Below, one piece after another: positions 8,387-16,869 of a DNA stretch of 64,000 nt; position 1 is the stretch's first letter; every line of letters starts with the position of its first letter. Location: assembly GCF_001420695.1 (NCBI RefSeq), contig NZ_LJJB01000010.1:920131-984130 (forward strand), read 5' to 3'. The DNA comes from Brevibacillus choshinensis (GTDB taxonomy: Bacteria > Bacillota > Bacilli > Brevibacillales > Brevibacillaceae). The notes below the pieces were generated by a model. That model did not search any database. It saw only the letters and a list, made by a program, of their open reading frames with translations, and was not told the origin of the DNA. The position numbers and the translations under genes were made by a program.

Positions 8387-9442
8387 TTAGGATAGGCTAG
8401 GCTCTGTTGCACGCAGACTTTCAACGAGAGGCATCACTTCTTTGGAGAAGCGCTCCATTTCTTCGAGCTGTGGAGAGAACTGGAGCAGCAATAGGTCTAC
8501 CCCTGCTTTTTCATAAGCCAAAATGCGCTCGGCGATCTGCTCTGGTGTTCCGATCAGATTGGGGCGCAAACCGCGATTTGAGACCGAATAATCGCGCAAC
8601 TGAATTTGCTGTTCAAGCTGCGACTTGTTGATGAAATCCTGATAACCTGCGTAACCGCTAGATTCCTTTACATCCGTGATCCTTGCCAGCTCTTCCATCG
8701 CTTCTTCTTCTGTCGGACGGCAAATGACGTAGGCTGCCATCCCAAAAGAAGAGAATGGTGCTTTTTCCGTCTGCTGACGGCGCTCTTTCATATCCTGAAT
8801 CTTCTTCGCGACTTCCTCAGTCGTGCCACCGTGCATCACATATGCATCGCACGTAGCAGAAATGACTTGCTTGCCTCGCTCGCTCTCTCCACCAGCATAC
8901 AGGATCGGATTTGGGCGTTGGACTGGCTTTGGTGCCAGCTTGGCATCATGAATGTCGTAATATTTCCCATGATAACTAAACGTCTCTTCGGTCCACAGGC
9001 CTTTTAGCACATCCAGAAACTCCATGATGCGCTCATAACGCTCGTCGTGCTCGGTGAAAATGCCACCGTACTGACGGGCTTCTTCTTCCCACCAGGCAGA
9101 TACTACGTTCAGCGTAAAGCGTCCGTTGCTGATGTGATCGATGTTCGCGGCCATTTTCGCAGCCACGGCTGGATTGTGAAAGCCAGGGCGCACCGCTGTC
9201 ATGATCTCGATTTTTTCTGTTACCGCAGCCAGTGCAGCCGCAGTCGACCACGCTTCGAGTGAATCAGACTCGGGGCCTTTTATATCGTTTAGGTACAACT
9301 CAGCAATCAGAGTCGTGTCGTATCCCCAGCGCTCTGCCGCTTGAATCACCGTCTTGGCGTAATCAAACGTCGGGGGCATATTTTCATCTTCTACATTTCG
9401 GAGCCATCCACCAAAAATCGGTAACCAAAAGCCGTATTTCAT
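8387..9442 (-). CDS. LLM-class FMNH2-dependent monooxygenase (SfnG/SsuD-like)
   Basis: 351 aa. It begins MKYGFWLPIFGGWLR and contains the luciferase-like signatures FTLNVVSAWWEEEARQYGG..HDERYERIMEFLDVLKGLW and YHGKYYDIHDAKLAPKPVQRPNP. These match the family of alkanesulfonate (SsuD) and dimethylsulfone (SfnG) monooxygenases, which use reduced FMN from a partner reductase. No flavin reductase or sulfonate transporter lies nearby, so the substrate is open. Its partner in the operon is an ATP-grasp enzyme. An AAAGGAG site precedes the ATG. Confidence 0.88.
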   Translation of the reverse strand: MKYGFWLPIFGGWLRNVEDENMPPTFDYAKTVIQAAERWGYDTTLIAELYLNDIKGPESDSLEAWSTAAALAAVTEKIEIMTAVRPGFHNPAVAAKMAANIDHISNGRFTLNVVSAWWEEEARQYGGIFTEHDERYERIMEFLDVLKGLWTEETFSYHGKYYDIHDAKLAPKPVQRPNPILYAGGESERGKQVISATCDAYVMHGGTTEEVAKKIQDMKERRQQTEKAPFSSFGMAAYVICRPTEEEAMEELARITDVKESSGYAGYQDFINKSQLEQQIQLRDYSVSNRGLRPNLIGTPEQIAERILAYEKAGVDLLLLQFSPQLEEMERFSKEVMPLVESLRATEPSLS

Positions 9443-9502
9443 AGCTCTCTTCTCCTTTGTCTTAGGGGCTAAAAATAAAGAAAATTGTGATGAAAGAAAT
9501 TA

Positions 9503-9533
9503 AAGTAATCCTACTACAAAAATAGGATTACTT
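9503..9533. promoter_or_regulatory. 11-bp inverted repeat upstream of the LLM gene
   Basis: AAGTAATCCTA (9503-9513) and TAGGATTACTT (9523-9533) are perfect arms around a 9-nt loop, 61 bp upstream of the LLM start. On the minus strand TTGAAG-N17-TAGGAT could be a promoter overlapping the dyad, so an operator is the simplest reading. No regulator gene is adjacent. Confidence 0.6.
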
Positions 9534-9581
9534 CAATATACTCGACTATTCCATTATCACCTTATTTTTCGCCCCTAGACA

Positions 9582-9623
9582 AAAGCCCTCGCATGCGACG
9601 TAGCGCCAACAGCGAGAGCTTTT
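9582..9623. terminator. Orphan hairpin in the 9.44-9.74 kb gap
   Basis: AAAGCCCTCGC and GCGAGAGCTTTT pair with one mismatch around a 19-nt loop. It could be a terminator or leader hairpin, but no gene ends here. Nothing else recognisable lies in the 296-bp gap besides the dyad at 9503. Confidence 0.35.
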
Positions 9624-9738
9624 ACGATATCTAACGTGTGATCTTCTCACACTTTTTCTTGTTTATCCAAAACCTTACGAGGACAGGATAATAGGTAACA
9701 TACTCAAGGATTATGGCCCGCAAAGGAGCTGAAGTGTA

Positions 9739-10128
9739 ATGACTCGTCAACGGTTCCGGCAGTTGCGTTATCCCCTCATCGCGTTGGCTGTTACGTTAAC
9801 GCTACTCGGGACGCATCATCAGTATCGCCTACATACTTCTTTTGCAGCTTCACAACGTTCACAGACTGTCACGATCTCCAGTGCAGGCTTTTTGCCCAAT
9901 CGCATTTCGGTACGGGAAGGTGAGCGCGTGACACTGATGGTCGTGAATACAGACACGCGCCCACATAACCTCGCCATTCGCGAGTTAAATGTTTCCTCTA
10001 CAGAATTGAAGCCTACACAATCAACGATGCTTCAATTTGCTGCTGAGAAAAAAGGGCAGTTTTCCTTTGTTTCCGATTCCCCCGGTTATCCGGAGACCGG
10101 TTACCAAGGGATCATCGTCATTGAGTAG
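9739..10128 (+). CDS. Secreted or membrane-anchored cupredoxin-like protein
   Basis: 129 aa. An N-terminal hydrophobic segment (residues about 11-25) serves as signal or anchor. The rest is a cupredoxin-type beta sandwich: VTISSAGFLPNRISVREGERVTLMVVNTDTRPHNLAI and FVSDSPGYPETGYQGIIVIE. One potential Cu ligand (His in RPHN) is present, but the Cys and second His expected in the last loop are missing, so it may not bind copper in the standard way. The ATG follows AAAGGAGC. Its 3' end overlaps the convergent MFS gene by 11 bp. Confidence 0.8.
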   Translation: MTRQRFRQLRYPLIALAVTLTLLGTHHQYRLHTSFAASQRSQTVTISSAGFLPNRISVREGERVTLMVVNTDTRPHNLAIRELNVSSTELKPTQSTMLQFAAEKKGQFSFVSDSPGYPETGYQGIIVIE

Positions 10129-11338
10129 CTTCCCATTCTTGCTCTTGCTCGATTTGTTTCCACGGACCAAACTTGATCACGCAGAGTGGAATGATCCCCA
10201 ATGTAGTCACTACACCGAAAAACAAATAGATCGCGAGTGTCGAAAACTCATCTTTGATCCATCCAGCCAGTAGATTGCATAGCATCGTGCCCAGCCCGCT
10301 TCCTACAGAGAAAAAAACAGCAAGTGCTGTTACCTGGAGCGAAGCGGGTGTATTTTCTCGGACGAACTGCGCCGCTGTCGCCAAGTAAAATCCGACCGAT
10401 ACGCCTTGAATGAAGAACAAAATGAGAACGGCTGTTGTACTCGGAGCTGAGCTGTACCAGAACCAACGAATGGCAGAAAAGGTCGCTGCTAGCAGTAGGG
10501 TGGTCTCCAGACCCCAGCGTCGGACGAAATAACCCACCAGCTTCATGAACGGTGCCTCACTTCCTGCAAACAGCAGAAAAGCGAGCCCCACACCCGCAAC
10601 CGTTCCACCAATCTCCTGATAGTACAGGGAAAACCAAATGTTGTTGGCGTTTACAGATCCAAACATACAAAAGGACGCCATGAGAAACAGCAAAAAACGC
10701 GGGATGCGCAGCAGCTGCCTCATTCCCTTAAACATGCTGACTGTAAAGCGGGAAGATTCAGTCACTTCCTCAGGCACTTTAATAAGGAACAGCATGGCTG
10801 TAATGAGTGCCAGACAGTACGAGTAAAAAAGAACAGATGGCCCCCACTTCTCTACTAGGAGTCCGGTAAGAAAGGCTGCGAGCGCGAATCCGACGGCACC
10901 CCACAGGCGAATATCGCCAAACTGCAAGTGGTTCTTTTTCGCGTAACCCAATGCCAGGCTGTCCGAGATCGGGATGACCGCACTTTGAAAAAAGGACAGG
11001 AGAATATATAAGAGAAAGACAAATGCGTATGTAGAAACAGTCGAAAATAAGAGTCCCACAAGACCGGAAACGAGCAGCGTCCCAAAGAGGACCGTCTTCC
11101 TGATCTGGAAACGATCGCAAATGAACCCCCACATCGGTTGAGCGATAATCGAAACCACCGGTGCTACCGCACTGATCATCCCAATTTGCGTACCCGTTAG
11201 ATGGATGGATTTGTAATACTGAGTGATCAGTGGGGAAAATGCACCAAACCCATAGTAAATAAAGAGGTAGAGGGCGCTGAAACTGATGAATCCACCTGCA
11301 GCGCCCCCTTGAAATTTGCCGGAAAGTGATCCTGACAT
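10118..11338 (-). CDS. MFS transporter
   Basis: 406 aa, about twelve membrane segments. It begins with FSALYLFIYYGFGAFSPLITQYY and contains the loop PMWGFICDRFQIRKTVL (a variant of the MFS motif A), of the MFS_1-like/nucleoside-sugar symporter type. Substrate unknown. It starts 9 nt after the ispH stop and is probably co-transcribed with ispH, though nothing ties it to isoprenoid synthesis. Confidence 0.88.
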   Translation of the reverse strand: MSGSLSGKFQGGAAGGFISFSALYLFIYYGFGAFSPLITQYYKSIHLTGTQIGMISAVAPVVSIIAQPMWGFICDRFQIRKTVLFGTLLVSGLVGLLFSTVSTYAFVFLLYILLSFFQSAVIPISDSLALGYAKKNHLQFGDIRLWGAVGFALAAFLTGLLVEKWGPSVLFYSYCLALITAMLFLIKVPEEVTESSRFTVSMFKGMRQLLRIPRFLLFLMASFCMFGSVNANNIWFSLYYQEIGGTVAGVGLAFLLFAGSEAPFMKLVGYFVRRWGLETTLLLAATFSAIRWFWYSSAPSTTAVLILFFIQGVSVGFYLATAAQFVRENTPASLQVTALAVFFSVGSGLGTMLCNLLAGWIKDEFSTLAIYLFFGVVTTLGIIPLCVIKFGPWKQIEQEQEWEATQ

Positions 11339-11347
11339 ATCGCTCTC

Positions 11348-12283
11348 CTATTTAACCGCCGGCAATATTTTCGCCATGTTGACGGTACGTTTCTTATCCC
11401 AAGTCTCTGGGTTGTTTTCATCATACTGTTCCAAGAAATAAATGACTTCTTTGGTCAACGGTGTCGGCGTAGAGGCACCAGATGTGACCGCTACGCGTTT
11501 CTTTCCTTTCAGCCACTCGACATCCAGCTCTGAGAGGTCCGCAATCCGATAAGAAGGAACATTGGCAATTTCCTCGGATACTTGAGCTAGGCGGTTCGAG
11601 TTGTTGCTGCGCGGATCGCCTACGACGATGCACAGCTCCGCTTCCCCTACCTGTTCTGCGACTGCCTCTTGGCGCACCTGCGTAGCCAGACAAATCTCGT
11701 TGTGTACTTCTACCCGAGCGAAACGGTTGACGATCGCATCCATGAGATGCTTGACGTCCCATTGACTCATCGTTGTCTGGTTGGTCACGATCACCTTGTC
11801 GGTTGGTACCTGCAATGCCTCCAGATCTTCTACTTTTTGCACCAGATGCACGTGGTCAGGCGCGATCCCGATCGCTCCCTCTGGCTCAGGGTGTCCCTTT
11901 TTGCCGATGTAGAGGACATGGTAGCCGTCTGCCACTTTCTCTCGAATCAGGTCATGTGTCTTGGTTACGTCCGGGCATGTCGCATCCACGACAGTCAGAC
12001 CCTTGTCACGCGCTTTTTTCCGAACCTCCGGAGAAACACCGTGCGCCGTGAAAATGACCGTTCCCTCATTCACCTGATCAAGCAGAGCGAGACGATCTTC
12101 CCCATCCAATGTTTTAATCCCTTGCTGTTCAAACGCCTCGACGACATGAGCATTGTGTACAATCATGCCCAAAATGTGAATCGGGCGAGGAAGGTCAAAG
12201 TTTTGCGCTGTCCGCAATGCCAATACCATGGCATCTACGACACCGTAGCAATATCCGCGGGGGGAAATCTTGATGACTTCCAT
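11348..12283 (-). CDS. ispH: 4-hydroxy-3-methylbut-2-enyl diphosphate reductase
   Basis: 311 aa. It catalyses the last step of the MEP pathway, HMBPP to IPP and DMAPP, with a 4Fe-4S cluster. The three cluster cysteines are present: C12 (GYCYGV), C103 (DATCPDV) and C198 (NEICLAT). So are the proton-relay glutamate in GHPEPEG (E133) and the SNNSNRL substrate loop. A GAGGGG site precedes the ATG. It lies between panE and an MFS gene, all on the minus strand with short gaps. Confidence 0.97.
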   Translation of the reverse strand: MEVIKISPRGYCYGVVDAMVLALRTAQNFDLPRPIHILGMIVHNAHVVEAFEQQGIKTLDGEDRLALLDQVNEGTVIFTAHGVSPEVRKKARDKGLTVVDATCPDVTKTHDLIREKVADGYHVLYIGKKGHPEPEGAIGIAPDHVHLVQKVEDLEALQVPTDKVIVTNQTTMSQWDVKHLMDAIVNRFARVEVHNEICLATQVRQEAVAEQVGEAELCIVVGDPRSNNSNRLAQVSEEIANVPSYRIADLSELDVEWLKGKKRVAVTSGASTPTPLTKEVIYFLEQYDENNPETWDKKRTVNMAKILPAVK

Positions 12284-12332
12284 CTATACCCCTCCTAATT
12301 ATTCAAATGACGTCTCGCCCATTTATTATACC

Positions 12333-13262
12333 TTATTTACCTGCGCTCCGCTTCTGTTCATAAACCTTCAAATTATTGTAAACCACTTTTAGCAAAGGCG
12401 TGGACAAGCCGAGTTTTTCTGCATGTCCGAGGAGATAACCTTGCAGATGATCCCCTTCCACAGACAAGCCTTTTTCCATATCGCGGAGCATGGACGATTT
12501 CATGGCTGCACCCTGGTTTTGGAATGTTTCCATCTGCTTGTCGATGATATCGGCACGGATTGGTGCTTCCAAGGCACGAATGACCAACGCACATTCTTCT
12601 GCGAGCTGACGAGTCAGTTCGACTCCGTATAGGGAATCACGGATCGGCCCGACAGCCGAATTCATCAATGTTGTAATTCCGGACATCGTGGTGATGAACA
12701 AGTATTTTTGCCATGCATCGCGTTGGATGTTTGCACTAGCCCGCATGGAACCGTTGATACCAGAGAAAGCATCTGCGATCCGCTCTACGCGTTCACTCGT
12801 TCCGCCTTCCCATTCTCCAAAGACCGTTTCATGCATGGCACTGGTCTGGACCACGTCACCATCTGCATTCAGGGTTGTCTCAATAAAGCAAAGCCCACCG
12901 AGAACACGCTCTTTGCCAAAGCGCTCCCACAGCAGCTCCATATGAGCAATCCCGTTCAAAAGTGGAATGACGACGGTCTGCTCACCTACGTACGGAGCGA
13001 TGTCCTGGATGCTCTCAGCGAGATGATAGGCCTTGTTGGACAGCAAGACTACATCAAACGGGCTGCTTTCTTCCCCTGCTTTGATCAGCTGTGGCTGCTC
13101 GAGATGGAAATCCCCATGAATGCTCTGGATGCGAAGTCCTCTTTCCGTAAGCTGCTTGTACCTACGTTCCCGAACGAGAAAGGTTACATCTACTCCTTTT
13201 TCTGCCAGTCGCCCTCCGAAATAGCCCCCAATTCCTCCTGCTCCCAAAACCAGTACCTTCAT
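12333..13262 (-). CDS. panE: 2-dehydropantoate 2-reductase (ketopantoate reductase family)
   Basis: 309 aa. The N-terminal Rossmann motif VLGAGGIGGYFGGRLAEKG binds NADPH, and LLSNKAYHL, PLLNGIAHMELL and the C-terminal helical domain (DAWQKYLFITTMSGITTLM, KSSMLRDMEKGLSVEGDHLQG) are typical of ketopantoate reductases in pantothenate and CoA synthesis. Several paralogues exist in such genomes, so the pathway role is less certain than the family. It lies 49 nt upstream of ispH on the same strand. Confidence 0.9.
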   Translation of the reverse strand: MKVLVLGAGGIGGYFGGRLAEKGVDVTFLVRERRYKQLTERGLRIQSIHGDFHLEQPQLIKAGEESSPFDVVLLSNKAYHLAESIQDIAPYVGEQTVVIPLLNGIAHMELLWERFGKERVLGGLCFIETTLNADGDVVQTSAMHETVFGEWEGGTSERVERIADAFSGINGSMRASANIQRDAWQKYLFITTMSGITTLMNSAVGPIRDSLYGVELTRQLAEECALVIRALEAPIRADIIDKQMETFQNQGAAMKSSMLRDMEKGLSVEGDHLQGYLLGHAEKLGLSTPLLKVVYNNLKVYEQKRSAGK

Positions 13263-13429
13263 TCGGAATCCCCTCCATCATTGTTCTACAGATAGGAATC
13301 ATAAAAATTCCTATCCAGTATAAGCGCAACTAAGGCTCAGCCAAAAGCTTGGCTTAGCCAAGTTTTGCTAAATAACAGTTCGTCTATATTCTACAAAAAC
13401 GGAACTCTTTTCAAAACCCCACAATATAA

Positions 13430-13446
13430 TGTTAGAAAATCTAACA
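13430..13446 (+). promoter_or_regulatory. GlnR/TnrA box upstream of glnA
   Basis: TGTTAGAAAATCTAACA fits the TGTNA-N7-TNACA consensus of GlnR/TnrA operators exactly and is also a near-perfect palindrome. It is centred about 64 bp before the predicted transcription start. A second imperfect dyad (CGTCA..TGACG, 13452-13471) overlaps the -35. Control by nitrogen status is inferred from the match. Confidence 0.85.
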
Positions 13447-13465
13447 CTAAACGTCAGAAAACCTC

Positions 13466-13495
13466 TTGACGAACGATGCTAGTTGTCGATATAAT
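13466..13495 (+). promoter_or_regulatory. SigA promoter of glnA
   Basis: TTGACG (13466-13471) and TATAAT (13490-13495) with 18-bp spacing. The coding sequence follows about 75 bp downstream. The remaining gap to the divergent panE gene shows nothing else clear. Confidence 0.8.
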
Positions 13496-13572
13496 TCCAA
13501 ATATAAAACAACATTAAAAAACGAACTTTACCTCTCTACAAATAAAAATAATTCGTGAATGGAGTGTTTTTC

Positions 13573-14991
13573 TTGGATATGAAAACAGTCTTGTCCACCA
13601 TTGACTCTGAAAAAGTCGAATATGTTGACTTTCGAATCGTAGACCTGCTCGGTCGCCAACACCACGTTACCGTTCCTGCTTATGCGGTAGATGAAGGAAC
13701 GTTCCGCAACGGCGTTGCTTTTGACGGCTCCAGCCTGATTGGTTACAAATCAATTGAGGAAAGTGACATGGTGGCCATGCCTGATCCAGCAACAGCCTTC
13801 ATCGATCCTTTCGTAGAAGCCAAAACAATGAACATCGTATGTAACATCGTAAACCCTGACTACACCAGCTACGATCGCGACCCACGCGGTATCGCACTGA
13901 AAGCAGAAGCGTATCTGCAACAACTGGGCGTAGCTACTGCGGCTTACTTCGGACCTGAATCCGAGTTCTTCCTGTTCGACTCCGTACGCTATGATTCCGG
14001 TCCATCCGGCTCCTTCTTTCACATCGATTCAGAAGAAGCTTTCTGGAACACAGGTAAAGAAGGACAAAACCTCGGTTACAAAGTGCGTAACAAAGGCGGT
14101 TACTTCCCTGTACAACCTACAGATACACAAGCAGATATTCGTAACGAAATGTGCACCCTGATGACCCAAGCAGGTATGTACGTGGAGCGTCATCACCACG
14201 AGGTAGCAACGGCAGGTCAAGGCGAGATCAACTTCCGCTTTGACACGTTGACTCGCACGGCTGACAACCTCTTGCTGTTCAAATACATCGTGCGCAACGT
14301 TGCTGCCAAACACGGCAAAACGGCTACATTCATGCCAAAACCAATCGTGGGTGACAACGGTTCCGGCATGCACGTACACCAAAGCTTGTTTGACGGCGAC
14401 ACTCCACTCTTTTATGAGCAAGGTGGATACGCAAACCTGAGCCAAACAGCTCTGTACTACATCGGAGGCATTTTGCACCACGCACCTGCCTTGATCGCTC
14501 TGACGAACCCAAGCACCAACTCTTTCAAACGTCTGGTCCCTGGCTACGAAGCTCCAGTCAACCTGGTCTTCTCCAAAGGTAACCGTTCTGCTGCCGTCCG
14601 CATCCCGGTAGCTGCTGTTACTCCAAAAGCATCCCGTATCGAGTTCCGTACGCCAGACTCCACTGCTAACCCATACCTGGCATTCGCTGCTATGCTAATG
14701 GCTGGTCTGGACGGAATCAAGCGCAAGCTCGACCCACGTGAAATGGGCTTTGGTCCAATGGATAAAAACATCTACGACCTGTCCGATGCGGAGAAACACG
14801 AAATTAAGAGCGCACCTGGCTCTCTGGAAGAAGCACTGCTCGCTCTCGAAACGGATCACGAATTCTTGCTCGAAGGCGACGTGTTCACGAAAGAGCTGAT
14901 CGAAAGCTGGATTTCCCTGAAGCGCGGCGAAATCCAACAAGTAGAGCGCACGGTGAATCCGAAAGAATACGAGCTGTACTACGACCTGTAG
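13573..14991 (+). CDS. glnA: Glutamine synthetase type I, beta-like
   Basis: 472 aa from the TTG at 13573, which has a GGAG site 8 nt upstream; ATG 13579 is the alternative. It makes glutamine from glutamate, ammonia and ATP. Signatures seen: VAFDGSSLIGYKSIEESDM, GPESEFFLFD, the VERHHHEVATAGQGEINFRF metal site, NGSGMHVHQSL, RLVPGYEAPVN and RIEFRTPDSTANPYLAFAAM. It is longer than the ca. 444-aa Bacillus GSI-alpha enzyme and ends ..YELYYDL. MDKNIYDL matches the adenylylation-site region of E. coli GlnA. No glnR gene is adjacent, so this is probably a second GS. Confidence 0.93.
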   Translation: MDMKTVLSTIDSEKVEYVDFRIVDLLGRQHHVTVPAYAVDEGTFRNGVAFDGSSLIGYKSIEESDMVAMPDPATAFIDPFVEAKTMNIVCNIVNPDYTSYDRDPRGIALKAEAYLQQLGVATAAYFGPESEFFLFDSVRYDSGPSGSFFHIDSEEAFWNTGKEGQNLGYKVRNKGGYFPVQPTDTQADIRNEMCTLMTQAGMYVERHHHEVATAGQGEINFRFDTLTRTADNLLLFKYIVRNVAAKHGKTATFMPKPIVGDNGSGMHVHQSLFDGDTPLFYEQGGYANLSQTALYYIGGILHHAPALIALTNPSTNSFKRLVPGYEAPVNLVFSKGNRSAAVRIPVAAVTPKASRIEFRTPDSTANPYLAFAAMLMAGLDGIKRKLDPREMGFGPMDKNIYDLSDAEKHEIKSAPGSLEEALLALETDHEFLLEGDVFTKELIESWISLKRGEIQQVERTVNPKEYELYYDL

Positions 14992-15070
14992 GAAGCTCTG
15001 CCGGCTCTTCTGACCGGTGGCAGTACTGAATCTGTTTCCATCCTCCATCCATATAGATTTTTCCTCATGG

Positions 15071-15116
15071 AAAAAGCCAATCGCTTCCGCTTTGGAAGGA
15101 TTGGCTTCTTTTTTTC
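15071..15116. terminator. Bidirectional terminator between glnA and creatininase gene
   Basis: AAAAAGCCAATC and GATTGGCTTCTTTTTTT form a stem continued by CTTCC/GGAAG around a short GCTTT loop. It serves both convergent genes. About 50 bp including the preceding TTTTTCCTCATG is almost identical to the terminator at 25,641. Confidence 0.9.
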
Positions 15117-15122
15117 CTTACT

Positions 15123-15872
15123 TCATTTATAAGAGACGTCCCACGTTTCATTCAGGAAGTGAGCTATGCGATCCACGGATCGCTGCACCAGCGCCTCTCC
15201 TTTTTCGCGACTCGCCAGGCTCGGATAACCGATTGTACCCGAATCTGTTTTTGTACCGTACCGTGCATATTTGATCACATCGGGGAACGAATCCTTTTGC
15301 TTCGGCACTTCATCTACTGCCTGCCCCAGATCGACGAGCTCCGGATACAAGTATAGCAAGACAGACGTTCCCGCTTCCCCGGCATGACCGTGCGCTACTT
15401 CTCCCGACTCTACGATGCCCTGATCCTGCGCCTTGATAAAACGCCAGCAGTCAATCTGCGCGCAGCGAAGCTCCGGCTGCTGCCTCAGCGTCTGGGAAAC
15501 GTGATTCACCATCGCCACGTTCCCCGCATGCCCGTTAATAAACAGAAAGTTTTTGAATCCCCATTTGACCAGACTGTCTACCACATCTTTCAGATATGCC
15601 TTGAAGCTATCCGGCGTTATCGTAATCGTCCCTGGAAAATCATCGAGCGCCGACGAATCTCCCACCTCCAGAGTCGGACCGATGATGGCCTGCACGCGCT
15701 CAGCAACCAGCTCAGCGATTTTGGTTGCGACCAGCATATCCGAACCCATCGGCAAATGTGGACCGTACACTTCGCATGCTCCTGTCGGAATAATGACCAG
15801 ATCGGTCTGTTTTTTGCGCTCCAGAAATGTCGTCCAGCTCATCTCTTTCATCCGATTCGTTGCCACAGTCAT
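15123..15872 (-). CDS. Creatininase-family amidohydrolase
   Basis: 249 aa. GACEVYGPHLPMGSD and FINGHAGN are the two signature blocks of the creatininase family, metal-dependent hydrolases of cyclic amides and formamides (creatinine, or FAPy in riboflavin synthesis). Using creatininase numbering, E34 and D45 are present, but position 36, usually a metal-binding His, is Tyr. It is the last gene of the sigma-54 operon, 31 nt after the ATPase gene, and presumably acts on the imported compound. The substrate is unknown. Confidence 0.85.
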   Translation of the reverse strand: MTVATNRMKEMSWTTFLERKKQTDLVIIPTGACEVYGPHLPMGSDMLVATKIAELVAERVQAIIGPTLEVGDSSALDDFPGTITITPDSFKAYLKDVVDSLVKWGFKNFLFINGHAGNVAMVNHVSQTLRQQPELRCAQIDCWRFIKAQDQGIVESGEVAHGHAGEAGTSVLLYLYPELVDLGQAVDEVPKQKDSFPDVIKYARYGTKTDSGTIGYPSLASREKGEALVQRSVDRIAHFLNETWDVSYK

Positions 15873-15903
15873 GGTATTTCCCCTCCCGTATTGGCTTACG
15901 CTA

Positions 15904-16869
15904 TTATTCGTACAAGTGACAGGCGATAAAGCGGCCGTTCCTTATTTGAAACACGGGCTTTACCGTTTTGCATATGTCCATGCAAGCCGGGCAACGCGGA
16001 TGGAACGTGCATCCCGCAGGCGGATTGGCTGGGCTTGGCACGTCTCCGCGCAGAACGATCCGCTCTTTCTTGATCAGTGGATTGGGAGTGGGCACAGCCG
16101 ACAGCAAGGCTTTCGTATACGGATGCATCGGGGAATCGAACAACTCACGTTTGTCTGCCAGCTCAACGATTCTCCCTAAGTACATCACGCCGATCCGGTT
16201 GCTGATATGCTTCACCACACTGAGATCATGGGCGATAAACAAGTAGGTCAAGTCGAATTGTTCCTGCAAATCTTGCAGCAGATTGATGACTTGCGACTGG
16301 ATGGACACGTCCAGAGCTGATACCGGCTCGTCTGCAACGATCAGCTTTGGATTCAATGCCAGCGCACGGGCAATTCCGATCCTTTGGCGCTGTCCGCCGC
16401 TGAATTCGTGGCCGTACCGTTTGGCATGGTAGCTGCTCAAGCCAACGACATTCAGTAGCTCATCGATTCGCCGATCCTTTTCCTTCCCCCGCGCGATCTG
16501 ATGAATCTCCAGCGGCTCCGCAATAATGTCGCCTACTGTCAGGCGCGGATCGAGGGATGCATACGGGTCCTGAAAAACCATCTGCATATCCCTGCGCAGT
16601 TTTCGCAGCTGTGAGGTGTTCATGCCTACCAGATTTTTCCCCTCGTATTTGACTTCGCCCTCTGTTGGCTCAAGCAGCTGCAAAAGCACTCTACCTGTAG
16701 TGGATTTGCCGCAGCCGCTTTCTCCTACCAATCCGAGAGTCTCCCCCTTGTAAATGGAAAAATCCAAGCCGTCGACCGCCTTTACATACCCTGCAGTTCG
16801 GCTGAATATCCCTTTTTTAATCGGGAAGTACTTCTTTAAATTCGTTACTTCAATTAACGGCTGATTCAT
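15904..16869 (-). CDS. Oligopeptide-type ABC transporter ATPase (OppF-like)
   Basis: 321 aa. Walker A GESGCGKSTTGR, signature FSGGQRQRIGIARAL, Walker B LIVADEPVSALD and the Opp-type C-terminal block GDVPSPANPPAGCTFHPRCPACMDICK are all present. I start it at ATG 16869 (GGAGGAC site), so it overlaps the OppD-like gene by 20 nt. The long open frame further upstream is read-through in another gene. It energises uptake of the unknown solute together with OppD, B, C and the binding protein. Confidence 0.93.
   Translation of the reverse strand: MNQPLIEVTNLKKYFPIKKGIFSRTAGYVKAVDGLDFSIYKGETLGLVGESGCGKSTTGRVLLQLLEPTEGEVKYEGKNLVGMNTSQLRKLRRDMQMVFQDPYASLDPRLTVGDIIAEPLEIHQIARGKEKDRRIDELLNVVGLSSYHAKRYGHEFSGGQRQRIGIARALALNPKLIVADEPVSALDVSIQSQVINLLQDLQEQFDLTYLFIAHDLSVVKHISNRIGVMYLGRIVELADKRELFDSPMHPYTKALLSAVPTPNPLIKKERIVLRGDVPSPANPPAGCTFHPRCPACMDICKTVKPVFQIRNGRFIACHLYE

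Noticed and set aside
13263-13572. Considered a riboswitch or T-box leader for glnA
   Set aside because: The leader after the promoter is only about 75 nt, A-rich and without terminator; the GlnR/TnrA box explains control.
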